From: Papillibacter sp.
Lineage (GTDB): Bacteria > Bacillota > Clostridia > Oscillospirales > Oscillospiraceae
NCBI GenBank assembly: GCA_012838125.1
Contig: DUPW01000056.1
Location: forward strand, 1 to 36,822
Length of the DNA: 36,822 bases
Direction of reading: 5' to 3'
A program made the translations under genes and the position numbers. Shown here in pieces: positions 1 through 12,336 of this stretch; position 1 is the stretch's first letter, and the number at the start of each line of letters is the position of its first letter. The notes below the pieces were generated by a model. The model saw only the letters and a program-made list of their open reading frames with translations, was not told where the DNA came from and made no database searches.

Positions 1-685
1 GGCGCTTCGGCCTTTCCGCTTTTTCGCTTTTCACTTTCTTTACAAGGCGCTCTACCTCCCGGACGCTCAGGCCAAGCCGGACAATTTCCTCCGCAGCCTG
101 CTCGATAGCCTCCGGATCCTCCAAAGAAAGCAGTGCCCGGGCGGCGCCCATGGAAATCTCCCCCGTCTCCAGCATCTTCAGCACGGACTCAGGAAGCGCC
201 AGCAGCCGCATGGCGTTTGCCACCACGGGTCGCGTTTTCCCAACGCGCCGGGCCACTTCCTCCTGCGTAAGGCCGTACTCCTCAACGAGTGTTTTATATC
301 CCAGCGCCTCTTCCACGGGGTTTAAATCCTCCCGCTGGAGGTTTTCCACCATGGCAAGCTCCGTGGCCTTCAGCTCGTCCGCCTCAATGACACGGGCGGG
401 GACTTCTTTCAGTCCCGCCAGACGCGCTGCGCGCCAGCGCCGCTCTCCGGCAATAATCTGATAAAACCCGCCCCCGAGGTCGCGCACCGTCAGGGGCTGC
501 AAAACGCCGTGCTCCCTGATGGAGTCGGCCAGCTCCTGCAGGGCCTCCTCGTCAAAATTCGTGCGGGGCTGCCCCTGCCGCGGCTCCACCTTCGCGATGG
601 GCAGGTACACAAAATCGTTTGCCATCGGGTCAATGGCTGCGCTGCCAAAGAGCGCACCAAGGCCCGTTCCTAATCCTTTCGCCAT
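1..685 (-). CDS. parB: Chromosome partitioning protein ParB/Spo0J-like, truncated at the window start
   Basis: Reverse-strand translation from the ATG at 685: [92 protein letters not shown]… Contains typical ParB motifs ([31 protein letters not shown]). Lies directly downstream of parA. Runs off the window, so absent from the ORF track. Confidence 0.95.
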   Translation of the reverse strand, partial: MAKGLGTGLGALFGSAAIDPMANDFVYLPIAKVEPRQGQPRTNFDEEALQELADSIREHGVLQPLTVRDLGGGFYQIIAGERRWRAARLAGLKEVPARVIEADELKATELAMVENLQREDLNPVEEALGYKTLVEEYGLTQEEVARRVGKTRPVVANAMRLLALPESVLKMLETGEISMGAARALLSLEDPEAIEQAAEEIVRLGLSVREVERLVKKVKSEKAERPKR

Positions 686-729
686 GAAAGCCTCCTCCCT
701 GTATCCTGTGTATTTTCTATGGGGCACCG

Positions 730-1488
730 TCACTTATTCCGGCGCATAAACTCCTTCGCCAGCTCCGTGTATGCAACCGCCCCGCGGGACGACTTGTCGT
801 ACACGATGACGGGCACGCCGTGGCTCGGCGCCTCCGAGATGCGCACGTTGCGCGGAATCATCACATTATAGACCTTACCCCGGAAGAATTTCTTCACCTC
901 TTCGGCCACCTGCGCAGAGAAGTTCGTGCGGGCGTCGAACATAGTAAGAAGCACGCCCTCAATGTCCAACTTTGGGTTTAAGGCCTTCTTCGTCATGCGG
1001 ATGGTGCCGATCAGGTCCGTCAGCCCCTCCAGGGCAAAGTATTCGCACTGCACAGGGATGAACACCGAATCCGCCGCGCACAGGGCGTTGAGGGTGAGCA
1101 TTTCAAGGGAGGGCGGGCAGTCGATGAATATGTAGTCGTATTTGTCCTTCATGCTCTCCAGCGCATTTTTCAGGATAAATTCGCGGTTTTCCGCGTTCAC
1201 CAGTTCAATCCCCGCACCGGACAAAACGGCATTAGAGGGAATCACATCCCCATACTTCGTGGAGACCACGGCCTTTTCCGCCGGAACGTCTCCCACGAGG
1301 ACGTTGTACAAGTTTGGGGTAATGGTCGTCTTGTCGATGCCCATTCCGGAGGTGGCATTTCCCTGCGGGTCAGTATCGCACAAGAGGACGCGGGCGCCCA
1401 GTTCCCGGAGCGCACAGCATAAATTCACGCAGGTGGTCGTCTTGCCGACGCCTCCTTTTTGATTGGTAACTGCAATAATTTTGCCCAT
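730..1488 (-). CDS. parA: Chromosome partitioning ATPase ParA/Soj
   Basis: MGKIIAVTNQKGGVGKTTTCVNL deviant Walker A; full-length Soj-like 252 aa; adjacent to parB and parS. Confidence 0.96.
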   Translation of the reverse strand: MGKIIAVTNQKGGVGKTTTCVNLCCALRELGARVLLCDTDPQGNATSGMGIDKTTITPNLYNVLVGDVPAEKAVVSTKYGDVIPSNAVLSGAGIELVNAENREFILKNALESMKDKYDYIFIDCPPSLEMLTLNALCAADSVFIPVQCEYFALEGLTDLIGTIRMTKKALNPKLDIEGVLLTMFDARTNFSAQVAEEVKKFFRGKVYNVMIPRNVRISEAPSHGVPVIVYDKSSRGAVAYTELAKEFMRRNK

Positions 1489-1608
1489 GCTTCACCTCCA
1501 TAGCCAGAAAAACCGGCAACGAATGAAACAGGGGCCAAAATAGCGCCTGTTTCATTCGTCTCGGGCAGTTTTTTCTCAAATCACACGGTATCTTATCAAT
1601 TTGAACTC

Positions 1609-1636
1609 ATTATAGCACACCAAGGGGTGTTTTCAA
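1609..1636 (-). promoter_or_regulatory. Putative sigma-A promoter for parAB
   Basis: Minus strand TTGAAA (1636-1631), 16-bp spacer, TATAAT (1614-1609). The spacer contains the dyad ACACC-AAGG-GGTGT (1617-1630). Confidence 0.6.
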
Positions 1637-1653
1637 GTAAAAAATTTGCACAC

Positions 1654-1669
1654 TGTTTCACGTGGAACA
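1654..1669. promoter_or_regulatory. parS centromere-like site
   Basis: TGTTTCACGTGGAACA, reverse complement TGTTCCACGTGAAACA, a near-perfect copy of the 16-bp Firmicutes parS palindrome; sits just upstream of parAB. Confidence 0.93.
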
Positions 1670-1691
1670 CTTTATTACTTTACCGATTTAC

Positions 1692-2603
1692 CTAGCTTAA
1701 GAACATGTTGATATCCTCCACAGTGATCTCCCCGTGGAGGGCGAGGTTGATGCCATATCCCAGGAGTTTTCCGAGATCGGCCACGTTGGCGTCAATATCC
1801 TTCGGCGTCACTATCATGCTGGTGCCATGTTTGGACAGATCCTCCGGCTCAAGGTTATGCACGCCCGCCTCGGAAGCGAGATCCGCCGCCAGCGTCGCCG
1901 CGTCCACCACCGTGGGGACGCCGATGGCGAGAACGGGAACACCGAGGGTCTCTTTGTTAATGGCGGCGCGGCTGTTACCCACGCCGGAACCGGGTATAAT
2001 ACCTGTATCCGCCAGCTGCACCGTCCGGCAGATGCGGGCCATTTTGCGAGAGGCGAGGGCGTCCACCACAATGACGGCGTCAGGCCGGAGCTTATCCACC
2101 ACGGCCCTGATAAAGTCCGCCGTTTCGATGCCCGTCGTCCCTAAAACGCCGGACTGCACCACGGAGACCCGGCGCATCGTGCCGAAATGCTCCGGAATTT
2201 TCTCAACAAGATGGCGGGTTACCATGGTATTGCGGGCCGTTTTCGGGCCAACGGCGTCGGGGGTGATGGCTTCGTTGCCCAGCCCCACCACGAGGACACT
2301 GTCTCCCACATTGAGTTTCAACATGGACGTGATGACCTCCGCGACAGTTTCGGCCCCCAGCATGAAGGCGTTGTCCTCGCGGTTTATGAGCTTGTCGATT
2401 TCGATGGTGACGTAGGTGCCCACGGGTTTTCCGATGGCCTGCTCCCCTTTTTCGTTTGTGATTTCCACGGTTGTGATTTTGTACCCGTTTTTTTCGCTGT
2501 CCCGGGCGATGACGCCTTCCAGCTGCGTCTGTTTTTCAGCCGTTTCCTGCCATAGTTCCTTGGCCTCAACGGCGAGGTCCGTTCGAATATTGAACATCTT
2601 CAC
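1692..2603 (-). CDS. gpr: Germination protease GPR (spore endopeptidase)
   Basis: 303 aa: RTDLAVEA…, VLVVGLGNEAITPDAVGPKTARNTMVTRHL, VIVVDALASRKMARICRTVQLADTGIIPGSGVGNSRAAINKETLGVPVLAIGVPTVVDAATL. Characteristic of the GPR family. Confidence 0.95.
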   Translation of the reverse strand: MKMFNIRTDLAVEAKELWQETAEKQTQLEGVIARDSEKNGYKITTVEITNEKGEQAIGKPVGTYVTIEIDKLINREDNAFMLGAETVAEVITSMLKLNVGDSVLVVGLGNEAITPDAVGPKTARNTMVTRHLVEKIPEHFGTMRRVSVVQSGVLGTTGIETADFIRAVVDKLRPDAVIVVDALASRKMARICRTVQLADTGIIPGSGVGNSRAAINKETLGVPVLAIGVPTVVDAATLAADLASEAGVHNLEPEDLSKHGTSMIVTPKDIDANVADLGKLLGYGINLALHGEITVEDINMFLS

Positions 2604-2677
2604 AGCCTCCGTAAAGTGACTTCGTTGCTATTGTTAAACAAATTCCGCCGGTTATGCCGGTTTTATTTGAAAATTAC

Positions 2678-2706
2678 TTGATATTCGTAAAATAGTGTGC
2701 TAAAAT
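2678..2706 (+). promoter_or_regulatory. Putative sigma-A promoter for rpsT
   Basis: TTGATA (2678-2683), 17-bp spacer, TAAAAT (2701-2706), 70 bp upstream of the rpsT start. Confidence 0.65.
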
Positions 2707-2775
2707 AGCCTTCCGCATGAGTATAGCTTATGATACTGCTGTTTGAAGACTTTATAGGAGGAGGTGGCTAAACGA

Positions 2776-3042
2776 ATGCCCAATATTAAATCCGCGAAAA
2801 AGAGAGTTCTTGTCATAAAGGCGCGTAGCGCCAGAAACAAGGCGGCTCGTTCCGAAATGAGAACATTACTGAAGAAGTTCGAGCTGGCCGTTGCCGAAGG
2901 GAACCGGGCTGCAGCCGAAAGCGCCTATAAGGTCGCTGTTAAAACGGTCGACAGCGCAGTGGCGAAGGGTCTTATCCACAAGAACAACGCTGCGAACAAA
3001 AAGAGCAAGATGACGCGCAAACTCAACGCCCTTGCTCAGTAA
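2776..3042 (+). CDS. rpsT: 30S ribosomal protein S20
   Basis: MPNIKSAKKRVLVIKARSARNKAARSEMRTLLKKFELAV…; S20 family N-terminus. The ATG at 2776 has better SD spacing (AGGAGGAGG) than the upstream GTG at 2764 used in the track. Confidence 0.93.
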   Translation: MPNIKSAKKRVLVIKARSARNKAARSEMRTLLKKFELAVAEGNRAAAESAYKVAVKTVDSAVAKGLIHKNNAANKKSKMTRKLNALAQ

Positions 3043-3055
3043 TGAACGGAAAAGC

Positions 3056-3086
3056 AAAGGCAGGGGAATTCCCCTGCCTTTTTGTT
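3056..3086 (+). terminator. Intrinsic terminator after rpsT
   Basis: Perfect palindrome AAAGGCAGGGGAATTCCCCTGCCTTT followed by TTTGTTTT. Confidence 0.9.
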
Positions 3087-3180
3087 TTGCCCGGAACGCA
3101 AAGCCGTCCCTTTTCCCCGGAAGCGCCGCCTCGGCTGCTTTTCAGCTTTCTTATTTTATAATGTATAGTGCGTAAAATCC

Positions 3181-3209
3181 TTGATTTTTGGGCAAAAATT
3201 ATGTATACT
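3181..3209 (+). promoter_or_regulatory. Putative sigma-A promoter for dnaA
   Basis: TTGATT (3181-3186), 17-bp spacer, TATACT (3204-3209). Confidence 0.65.
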
Positions 3210-3324
3210 ATTGAGTGCAGGGCCGCATCCTCAAAGGGTGATTTTTCGTATGCCTGGAATCAGGCGCGTCTTGTTTCTTTTTTTGTCTGACGCGCGGGCA
3301 TCCGGCCTGTTTTTTGCTTTGACT

Positions 3325-3346
3325 CGGCCGAAGGCCGTTTTTGTTT
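3325..3346 (+). terminator. Terminator-like hairpin in the dnaA leader (possible attenuator)
   Basis: CGGCC-GAA-GGCCG followed by TTTTTGTTT, about 30 bp before the dnaA ATG and inside the predicted leader. Confidence 0.5.
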
Positions 3347-3375
3347 CTTAAAGATAAGCCGAAAGGAACGGTAAT

Positions 3376-4683
3376 ATGAACTCAGCCGCCGACGTTTGGT
3401 CCAGAGTCCTTCAAATTCTGTCTAAGGACCTCACCGCAACGGCCCTCTCCACATGGTTTGACGATTGCCGCGCAATCGATATCGGAGATAACGTCCTCGT
3501 CCTGTACACACCCTCCGCCTTCAAGAAGGATGTGATTGAAGGCCGGTTTCTCGGTACTGTGAAAAGTGCCCTCAAGGAGCTCTTCTCCGGCGACTTTGAC
3601 GTGCGCATCCTCTGCGAAAACGAGCTGGACACCTACAACCTCCAGCCTCCGCCCGGAACGGCGGCTGCCGAGGAGGAGTATACCTTTGAGCGCTTCGTGG
3701 TGGGCAACTCCAACAAGTTTGCCCATGCGGCGGCCATGGCCGTGGCAAACGGGGAGCGCACCTTCAACCCCCTGTTTATCTACGGCGACTCGGGTCTCGG
3801 CAAAACCCACCTGCTCCACGCCATCCGCCACGCCATCCAGAAAAAGTTCCCCTCCTACAACATTGTGTACGTCAAGGGGGACGATTTCACAAACGAGCTG
3901 ATTATGGCCCTCCAGGTGGGCAAGAACGTGGAGTTTCGGGAGAAATACCGCAGCGCCGACCTGTTTCTCATGGACGACATCCAGTTCATCGCCGGCAAGA
4001 TTCAGACGCAGGAGGAATTTTTCCACACCTTCAACACCCTCTACGAAGCCAACCGCCAAATCGTCTTTACCTCCGACAGACCCCCCAACGAGATGACGCG
4101 TCTGGAAGACCGGCTCAAGACACGCTTTGAGTCGGGCCTTTTGGCGGACATTCAGCCGCCGGACTACGAAACCCGTATGGCCATCATCCGAAACAAGGCC
4201 CGTCAGCTGGGGCTCGTCCTGCCCGACGACGTCTGCCATTACATAGCCGAGAATATGACCTCCAACGTCCGTCAGCTGGAGGGGGCTGTGAAGAAAATCA
4301 TGGCCTACCGGGATCTGATGAATGACAGCATTACGGTCAGCTCCGTGGCCAAGGCCATCAAAGACATGTTCAAGGAAAAAACGGAGTTTATCCCCTCGGC
4401 AGACCTCATCATCGACGAGACGGCGAAGTTTTATAACCTCACCACGGATGATCTCGTCGGCCAGCGCCGCACGCGGAACACCGCCTTAGCGCGCCAGATT
4501 GCCATGTACCTCATCCGTAAGCTGACGAACCTCTCCCTCACCGACATTGGCGACCTCTTCGGCGGGCGGGACCACTCCACCGTCATTAACGGCATCCGCC
4601 GTATTGAGACCAATCTGTCGAATTCGGAGCAGTTTGCGCAGACGGTTAAAGATATCACGGCCAACATCAACGCACGGCACTGA
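3376..4683 (+). CDS. dnaA: Chromosomal replication initiator protein DnaA
   Basis: 435 aa; FIYGDSGLGKTHLLHAI Walker A, LFLMDDIQFIAGK Walker B, C-terminal DnaA signature LTDIGDLFGGRDHSTVINGIRRIE. Confidence 0.98.
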   Translation: MNSAADVWSRVLQILSKDLTATALSTWFDDCRAIDIGDNVLVLYTPSAFKKDVIEGRFLGTVKSALKELFSGDFDVRILCENELDTYNLQPPPGTAAAEEEYTFERFVVGNSNKFAHAAAMAVANGERTFNPLFIYGDSGLGKTHLLHAIRHAIQKKFPSYNIVYVKGDDFTNELIMALQVGKNVEFREKYRSADLFLMDDIQFIAGKIQTQEEFFHTFNTLYEANRQIVFTSDRPPNEMTRLEDRLKTRFESGLLADIQPPDYETRMAIIRNKARQLGLVLPDDVCHYIAENMTSNVRQLEGAVKKIMAYRDLMNDSITVSSVAKAIKDMFKEKTEFIPSADLIIDETAKFYNLTTDDLVGQRRTRNTALARQIAMYLIRKLTNLSLTDIGDLFGGRDHSTVINGIRRIETNLSNSEQFAQTVKDITANINARH

Positions 4684-4929
4684 TATCCACAACAAATTGT
4701 GTATTGTCCTGTGGACTTCTGTGCATAGTTTGGCCACTTCTGAAAAGGCCTGTCAATACCCCGCAGTTTATCCACATTAACGCAAAATCCGCAAACCTTG
4801 CAAATTCTGCGTTTTTTCTACTTTTCCACATATTTTCGTACTACTGCTACTATTACTAAATATTATCTTTTATCTTTCTTTAAAAAAACACCGCGGCACG
4901 TTGCTGCTTGACGGAGAAAGGAAACACTT
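4684..4929 (+). other. Probable oriC (unwinding region between dnaA and dnaN)
   Basis: AT-rich intergenic region with the perfect DnaA box TTATCCACA (4768-4776), one-mismatch boxes ATATCCACA (4683-4691) and TTTTCCACA (4822-4830), then the DnaA-trio-like run TAC TAC TGC TAC TAT TAC TAA (4839-4859). Confidence 0.85.
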
Positions 4930-6048
4930 ATGCGGTTTTCTGTTGAAAAAAGCCATCTCTTAAATGCCGTATTAACAGCATCCCGAGCATCGGCCACAAA
5001 AAGCCTTGTTCCTGCACTGGAAGGCCTTCTCATCGAGGCGGCCGGCGGCAGCGTCAAAATCTCCGGATACGACCTTAAAACAGGAATTACCACCACCGCC
5101 TCCGCAGATGTCATGGAGGAAGGCAAAATCGTGCTCAACGCCCGTCTTCTTGGGGAAATCATCCGAAAAATGCAGGATGACGTTGTGTATATTTCCGTGA
5201 GCAGCTCCATGATGACGAAAATTGAGTGCGGCCCCAGTGAATTTGAAATCATCGCTACACCTTCGGAGGATTATCCGGACCTTCCCACGGTGGACTATCA
5301 GTACTCCCTCACTATCACCCAGAAAAACCTCAAGAGCATGATTGGCCAGACGAATTTCGCTGTGAGCGACAATGAGTCACGCCCGATTCACACAGGCGCC
5401 CTCTTTGAAGCGGAAAAAGGCATGCTCACCATCGTGGCTGTGGACGGATACCGTCTCGCCCTGCGGCGTGAGCCGCTGCACGAGCCGGAAACGAACCCCA
5501 TGAGCTTTGTCGTTCCGGGCTCGGCCCTTGCGGAAGTTGAGCGAATTTTAAGCGACAGTGACGACCCCGTCACCGTCATGCTCGGCTCGAAGCACATTAT
5601 GTTCGTCATCGGCGGCACCATTCTCACCTCCCGCCGGCTTGAAGGGGAGTTCTTAAACTACAAAAACTCCGTGCCCCTCACGGAAAAATACGAAATTGAG
5701 GCAGACCGCAAGAACCTCCTCGAGGCGGTGGAGCGCGTGTCCCTCATCATCAGCGACAGAATCAAAAGCCCTGTTCGCTGCACTTTTTCCACAAATGTGA
5801 TTAAGTTCCTCGCCAGCACGGAGCTCGGCCGCGCCAGCGACGAGTGCGCCGTCTCCGGCGACGGTGAGGATCTGGAAATCGGTTTTAACAACCGCTACCT
5901 GTTAGACGCCCTGAAGGCCGCCCCGGCGGATAAGATTCGCCTGAAGATTACCTCGGGCGTGTCCCCCTGCGTCATTGTGCCGGCGGACGGGAAGGCCAAC
6001 TTCCTCTATATGATTCTGCCGGTTCGCCTGAAAGCCAATGAAAATTAG
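4930..6048 (+). CDS. dnaN: DNA polymerase III beta sliding clamp
   Basis: 372 aa beginning [20 protein letters not shown]; ends in [12 protein letters not shown]; positioned after dnaA. Confidence 0.97.
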   Translation: MRFSVEKSHLLNAVLTASRASATKSLVPALEGLLIEAAGGSVKISGYDLKTGITTTASADVMEEGKIVLNARLLGEIIRKMQDDVVYISVSSSMMTKIECGPSEFEIIATPSEDYPDLPTVDYQYSLTITQKNLKSMIGQTNFAVSDNESRPIHTGALFEAEKGMLTIVAVDGYRLALRREPLHEPETNPMSFVVPGSALAEVERILSDSDDPVTVMLGSKHIMFVIGGTILTSRRLEGEFLNYKNSVPLTEKYEIEADRKNLLEAVERVSLIISDRIKSPVRCTFSTNVIKFLASTELGRASDECAVSGDGEDLEIGFNNRYLLDALKAAPADKIRLKITSGVSPCVIVPADGKANFLYMILPVRLKANEN

Positions 6049-6313
6049 AGTACGGGTTAAGCGGCCGGAAAAGCCGGTGCTGGTTGAAATCACAAGCGAT
6101 TTTATCCGGCTTGACGCCTTTTTGAAGTACGCCAGCTGCGTCTCCACAGGCGGCGAGGCGAAAATCCTCATCCAGCAGGGGGACGTGAAAGTGAACGGCG
6201 AAACGGAGTATCAGCGCGGGAAGAAGCTGCGTCCCGGGGACATCGTGGCCTACGGGAAGACGCGCTATCGCGTCACTGCGCCCTCCGGGGAAAAGCAGAA
6301 TGAAAGTTCATAA
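6038..6313 (+). CDS. yaaA: S4 domain RNA-binding protein (YaaA-like)
   Basis: [49 protein letters not shown]4 domain; located between dnaN and recF as in other Firmicutes. Confidence 0.88.
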   Translation: MKIRVRVKRPEKPVLVEITSDFIRLDAFLKYASCVSTGGEAKILIQQGDVKVNGETEYQRGKKLRPGDIVAYGKTRYRVTAPSGEKQNESS

Positions 6314-7415
6314 CCTGTTTTTAGACGGTTTTCGCAATTACGAAAACTTTACCGCCGCCTTTTCCGACCGAGTGAACATCATCGTTGGAAACAACGCCCA
6401 GGGGAAAACGAACCTGCTGGAAGCCATCTATTTTCTCACCGCCGGCCACTCTTTCCGTTCAGCGAAGGGGGACCGGGACCTTATCGCCTTTAACCGGGAC
6501 GAGGCCACCATTCGTGCCACGATTTTTTCATGCGGCCGGGAGCAGACGCTTCAGGCGCACCTGAGCCGTGTGCGCCGCCGCCGACTTTACGCCAACGACG
6601 TGAAGCTGAAAACTGCAGCGGAGCTGTCGGGCAGGTTGACGGCGGTGCTCTTCTGTCCTGACGATATTGAAATCATCCGGGGCGGCCCCGCCCTGAGGCG
6701 CCGGCTATTGGACGGATGCCTCTGCCAGCTCCGCCCGCGCTACGCCCTGGCCCTTTCCGAATACAACCGCCTTATTGACCACAAAACCCGCGTTTTGCGG
6801 GACCACCACGAAAAGCCCTCCCTCCTTGGCACCCTTGAGGACTTTAACCAGCGCCTTGCGGAGACGGGGGCGGAGATTATCGCCGTCCGCGCAGCTTACA
6901 CAAACCTTCTCTCCCGCATCGCCGCCCGGGTACACCACAAGTTTTCAGACGGTGTGGAAAACCTCACAATTTCCTATAAAACCGTCAAGACCATCGACAA
7001 TCCCCATCAGAAACCGGCGGCGCTGGTGCCGCTTCTGCGGGAACATCAGCAAAGCCACATGAAAGCGGAACTTGAGTCGGGACTTTGCCTCTCCGGCCCC
7101 CATAAAGACGATTTAGAGATAAAGATAAACGACATCCCTGCCCGCACCTTCGCCTCCCAGGGCCAGGCCCGCACGGCGGCACTGTCCATTAAGCTGGCGG
7201 AACGGGAGATTCACTTTGAAGACCGGGGGGAGTATCCGGTGCTCCTTTTAGACGATGTCCTCTCGGAACTGGACAAAAAACGGCAGAGTTTTGTATTAAA
7301 CCACATCCACAAGGGCCAGGTGTTTATCACCTGCTGCAACCTCGGCGATATATCCGCCGTGGTAGACGGGCACGTCCTGACAATCGAAGCGGGGTGCCTT
7401 GTGGAAAAACTGTGA
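6300..7415 (+). CDS. recF: DNA replication/repair protein RecF
   Basis: [62 protein letters not shown]. Confidence 0.97.
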   Translation: MKVHNLFLDGFRNYENFTAAFSDRVNIIVGNNAQGKTNLLEAIYFLTAGHSFRSAKGDRDLIAFNRDEATIRATIFSCGREQTLQAHLSRVRRRRLYANDVKLKTAAELSGRLTAVLFCPDDIEIIRGGPALRRRLLDGCLCQLRPRYALALSEYNRLIDHKTRVLRDHHEKPSLLGTLEDFNQRLAETGAEIIAVRAAYTNLLSRIAARVHHKFSDGVENLTISYKTVKTIDNPHQKPAALVPLLREHQQSHMKAELESGLCLSGPHKDDLEIKINDIPARTFASQGQARTAALSIKLAEREIHFEDRGEYPVLLLDDVLSELDKKRQSFVLNHIHKGQVFITCCNLGDISAVVDGHVLTIEAGCLVEKL

Positions 7416-7441
7416 CGCCCGGCAGGAAGGAGAAGATACGT

Positions 7442-7704
7442 ATGTATCTGCATCTCGGACAGGACGTTGTGGTCCCGAAGGACAACATTATCGGCGTTTT
7501 CGACATCGACAACACCACAAGCTCCCTCATAACCCGCGAGTTTTTAAACACAGCGGAAAAAAACGGCGAGATAGTGAACATCGCCGAGGATATACCGAAA
7601 TCCTTCGTCGTCTGCCGGGAGGGAAATCAAACGACGATTTACCTTTCGCAGCTGGCGTCTGCGACGCTTCTGCGGCGCAGCGAAAGCAACCGGTTCGACG
7701 CATA

Positions 7705-7705
<1 letters not shown>
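7442..7705 (+). CDS. remB: Extracellular matrix regulator RemB/YaaB-like (DUF370)
   Basis: MYLHLGQDVVVPKDNIIGVFDIDNTTSS…; DUF370-family N-terminus between recF and gyrB. Confidence 0.85.
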
Positions 7706-9694
<1,989 letters not shown>

Positions 9695-9739
9695 CACGCA
9701 AGCAATCCGGCACAAAGCCGTGAAAGGTTTGGTATAAGT

Positions 9740-12322
9740 ATGGCCCGCAAGGAAAGAGAACAAAGGGATATTCGTTTCCCGAATCAAAAAATCGTCGTGG
9801 CTCCCATTGAGGAGGAAATGGAAAACTCCTTCATGGAGTACGCCATGTCCGTTATCATCTCCCGCGCTCTGCCCGACGTGCGGGACGGCCTCAAGCCCGT
9901 CCACCGGCGCATCCTGTACTCCATGTACGAGGATAACCTCACCAGCGACAAACCCTTCCGCAAGTCGGCAACGGCCGTCGGTAACGTACTCGGCCGCTAT
10001 CACCCCCACGGTGACGCTTCCGTGTATGACGCCCTCGTGCGCCTTGCGCAGGACTTCTCCATGCGCTACATGCTCGTGGACGGCCACGGTAACTTCGGCT
10101 CTGTAGACGGTGACCCGCCGGCTGCCTACCGTTATACCGAGGCGCGCATGTCGAAGCTCTCGGAGGAGCTTCTGCGGGAAATCGAAAAGGACACTGTCGA
10201 CTGGGACAACAACTTCGACGAAACCCGCAAGGAGCCCCGTGTTCTGCCCAGCCGGTTCCCGAACCTCTTAGTCAACGGCTCCTCCGGCATCGCCGTGGGC
10301 ATGACGACGAACATCCCGCCCCACAACCTCTGTGAAGTGATAGACGGCGTCATCTGCGTCCTCAATAACCCGGATGCAGACCTTGACGACCTCATGGAGC
10401 ACATCCAGGGCCCGGACTTCCCCACCCGTGGCATCATCATGGGCCGGGCGGGCATTCGGGCGGCTTACGCCACAGGCCGGGGCAAAGTCCGTGTGCGCGC
10501 CCGGGCGGAAATTGAGGAGCACAACGGCAGAACCCGTATTATCGTCACGGAGCTGCCCTATCTGGTCAACAAAGCCCGCCTGATTGAGTCCATTGCCGAA
10601 CAGGTTCGTAATAAACGCATCGAGGGCATCTCGGGCCTTAACGACGAGTCGGACCGCGAGGGCATGCACATCGTCATCGAAATCAAGCGGGACGCAAACC
10701 CGCAGGTTGTCTTAAACCGCCTGTTTGCCTCCACGCAGCTGCAGACCACCTTTGCCATCGTCATGTTGGCTCTTGTGGATAACCGCACCCAGCCGAAGGT
10801 ACTCACCCTGCGGCAGATGATTGACGAATACATCGCCTTCCAGAAGGAAGTTTTAAGAAGGCGTACGGAATACGACCGTAAAAAAGCGCAGGATCGGGCC
10901 CATATACTCGAAGGGCTGCGCATCGCTGTGGATAACATCGACGAAATCATCGCTATCATCCGCTCCAGCTACGATAACGCGAAAGAGCGTCTGATGGAGC
11001 GTTTTAACCTCTCGGATGTCCAGACGCAGGCCATTCTTGAGATGCAGCTGCGACGTCTGCAGGGGCTTGAGCGAGAGAAGATTGAAAACGAATATCGGGA
11101 CCTTCTGGCGAAAATCGCCTACTATACCCAGCTTCTCTCTGACGAGAACATGATGAAGGAGCTTCTCATCAAGGAGCTTCTGGAAATCCGCGAGAAGTTC
11201 GGAGACGAACGGCGCACGGAAATTGCGCTGGTGGAAGACGAGATTGACATTGAAGACCTCATCGAGGTGGAAGAGTGCGTCTACACCCTCACCCACAGCG
11301 GCTATATCAAGCGCACCCCCGCCAGTACCTACAGAACACAGCGGCGAGGCGGGCGCGGTATTATGGCCATGACCACCCGTGAGGAGGACTATGTGGAGAC
11401 TTTGTTTACCGCCTCCACCCACGACTATATCCTCTTCTTCACCAATCAGGGCCGCGCCTACCGCAAGAAGGGCTACCTCATCCCCGAAGCGGGCCGGCAG
11501 GCCAAGGGCACGAACATTGTGAACATTCTGCCTCTGCAGCCGGGCGAGCGGGTGCAGGCCATGATTCGCCTTGCGGAATTTGAGGAGGAGGAGGAAAGCT
11601 ACCTCGTCTTCGTCACCCGAAACGGTACGGCAAAGAGGATGTACCTCAACGCCCTGCGGAACATCCGCAATGTGGGCATCCGCGCCATCAGCCTCGACGA
11701 AGGCGACGAGCTCATCTCAGTGCGCCACACCGACGGCACCTGTAAAATCCTCATTGCCACCCACGACGGGATGGCCATCTGCTTCGACGAAAATGACCTG
11801 CGGCCCATGGGCCGAAATGCGGCAGGTGTCCGCGGCATCCGTCTGCGGGAAGGGGACTATTGCGTGGGCGCCGCCTGCACAAACGGCGAGGGCATGGTCC
11901 TCACCGTGACGGAAAACGGGTACGGCAAGCGCACGCCGGTGGAGGAATACCTCAGAGGCGGCGAGGATGCCGAGGAGCGCATCGCCCAAAACAGGGGCGG
12001 ACTGGGCCTGAAAAACTACAACATCACCGAGAAAACCGGCAAAGTGGCGGACGTTAGAATCGTCAGCGACAGTGACGATATCCTCGTCATCACAGACGAC
12101 GGTACCATCATCCGTATGGCGGCAGAGGAAATCAGCGTCTACAGCCGCGCCACGCAGGGTGTGCGCCTGATGCGCATCGGCGAGGAGGCGCGTGTCATCT
12201 CCGTGGCCATAACGGAGAAAGAGGAAGACGAGGAGTCTCCGGAAGAGCCGGAGGATGAAGGGTCCCCGGACGAGCCGGAGAATGTGGATAACGAAGAGAC
12301 GGCGCCACAGTCGGATGAATAG
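9740..12322 (+). CDS. gyrA: DNA gyrase subunit A
   Basis: 860 aa; [62 protein letters not shown] GyrA box; acidic C-terminal tail. Confidence 0.98.
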   Translation: MARKEREQRDIRFPNQKIVVAPIEEEMENSFMEYAMSVIISRALPDVRDGLKPVHRRILYSMYEDNLTSDKPFRKSATAVGNVLGRYHPHGDASVYDALVRLAQDFSMRYMLVDGHGNFGSVDGDPPAAYRYTEARMSKLSEELLREIEKDTVDWDNNFDETRKEPRVLPSRFPNLLVNGSSGIAVGMTTNIPPHNLCEVIDGVICVLNNPDADLDDLMEHIQGPDFPTRGIIMGRAGIRAAYATGRGKVRVRARAEIEEHNGRTRIIVTELPYLVNKARLIESIAEQVRNKRIEGISGLNDESDREGMHIVIEIKRDANPQVVLNRLFASTQLQTTFAIVMLALVDNRTQPKVLTLRQMIDEYIAFQKEVLRRRTEYDRKKAQDRAHILEGLRIAVDNIDEIIAIIRSSYDNAKERLMERFNLSDVQTQAILEMQLRRLQGLEREKIENEYRDLLAKIAYYTQLLSDENMMKELLIKELLEIREKFGDERRTEIALVEDEIDIEDLIEVEECVYTLTHSGYIKRTPASTYRTQRRGGRGIMAMTTREEDYVETLFTASTHDYILFFTNQGRAYRKKGYLIPEAGRQAKGTNIVNILPLQPGERVQAMIRLAEFEEEEESYLVFVTRNGTAKRMYLNALRNIRNVGIRAISLDEGDELISVRHTDGTCKILIATHDGMAICFDENDLRPMGRNAAGVRGIRLREGDYCVGAACTNGEGMVLTVTENGYGKRTPVEEYLRGGEDAEERIAQNRGGLGLKNYNITEKTGKVADVRIVSDSDDILVITDDGTIIRMAAEEISVYSRATQGVRLMRIGEEARVISVAITEKEEDEESPEEPEDEGSPDEPENVDNEETAPQSDE

Positions 12323-12336
12323 CCGGAGGCCGCCGG

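Noticed and set aside
1705-2415. 236-aa plus-strand ORF opposite gpr
   Set aside because: Low-complexity Ser/Thr/Arg-rich translation, antisense to a well-supported GPR.
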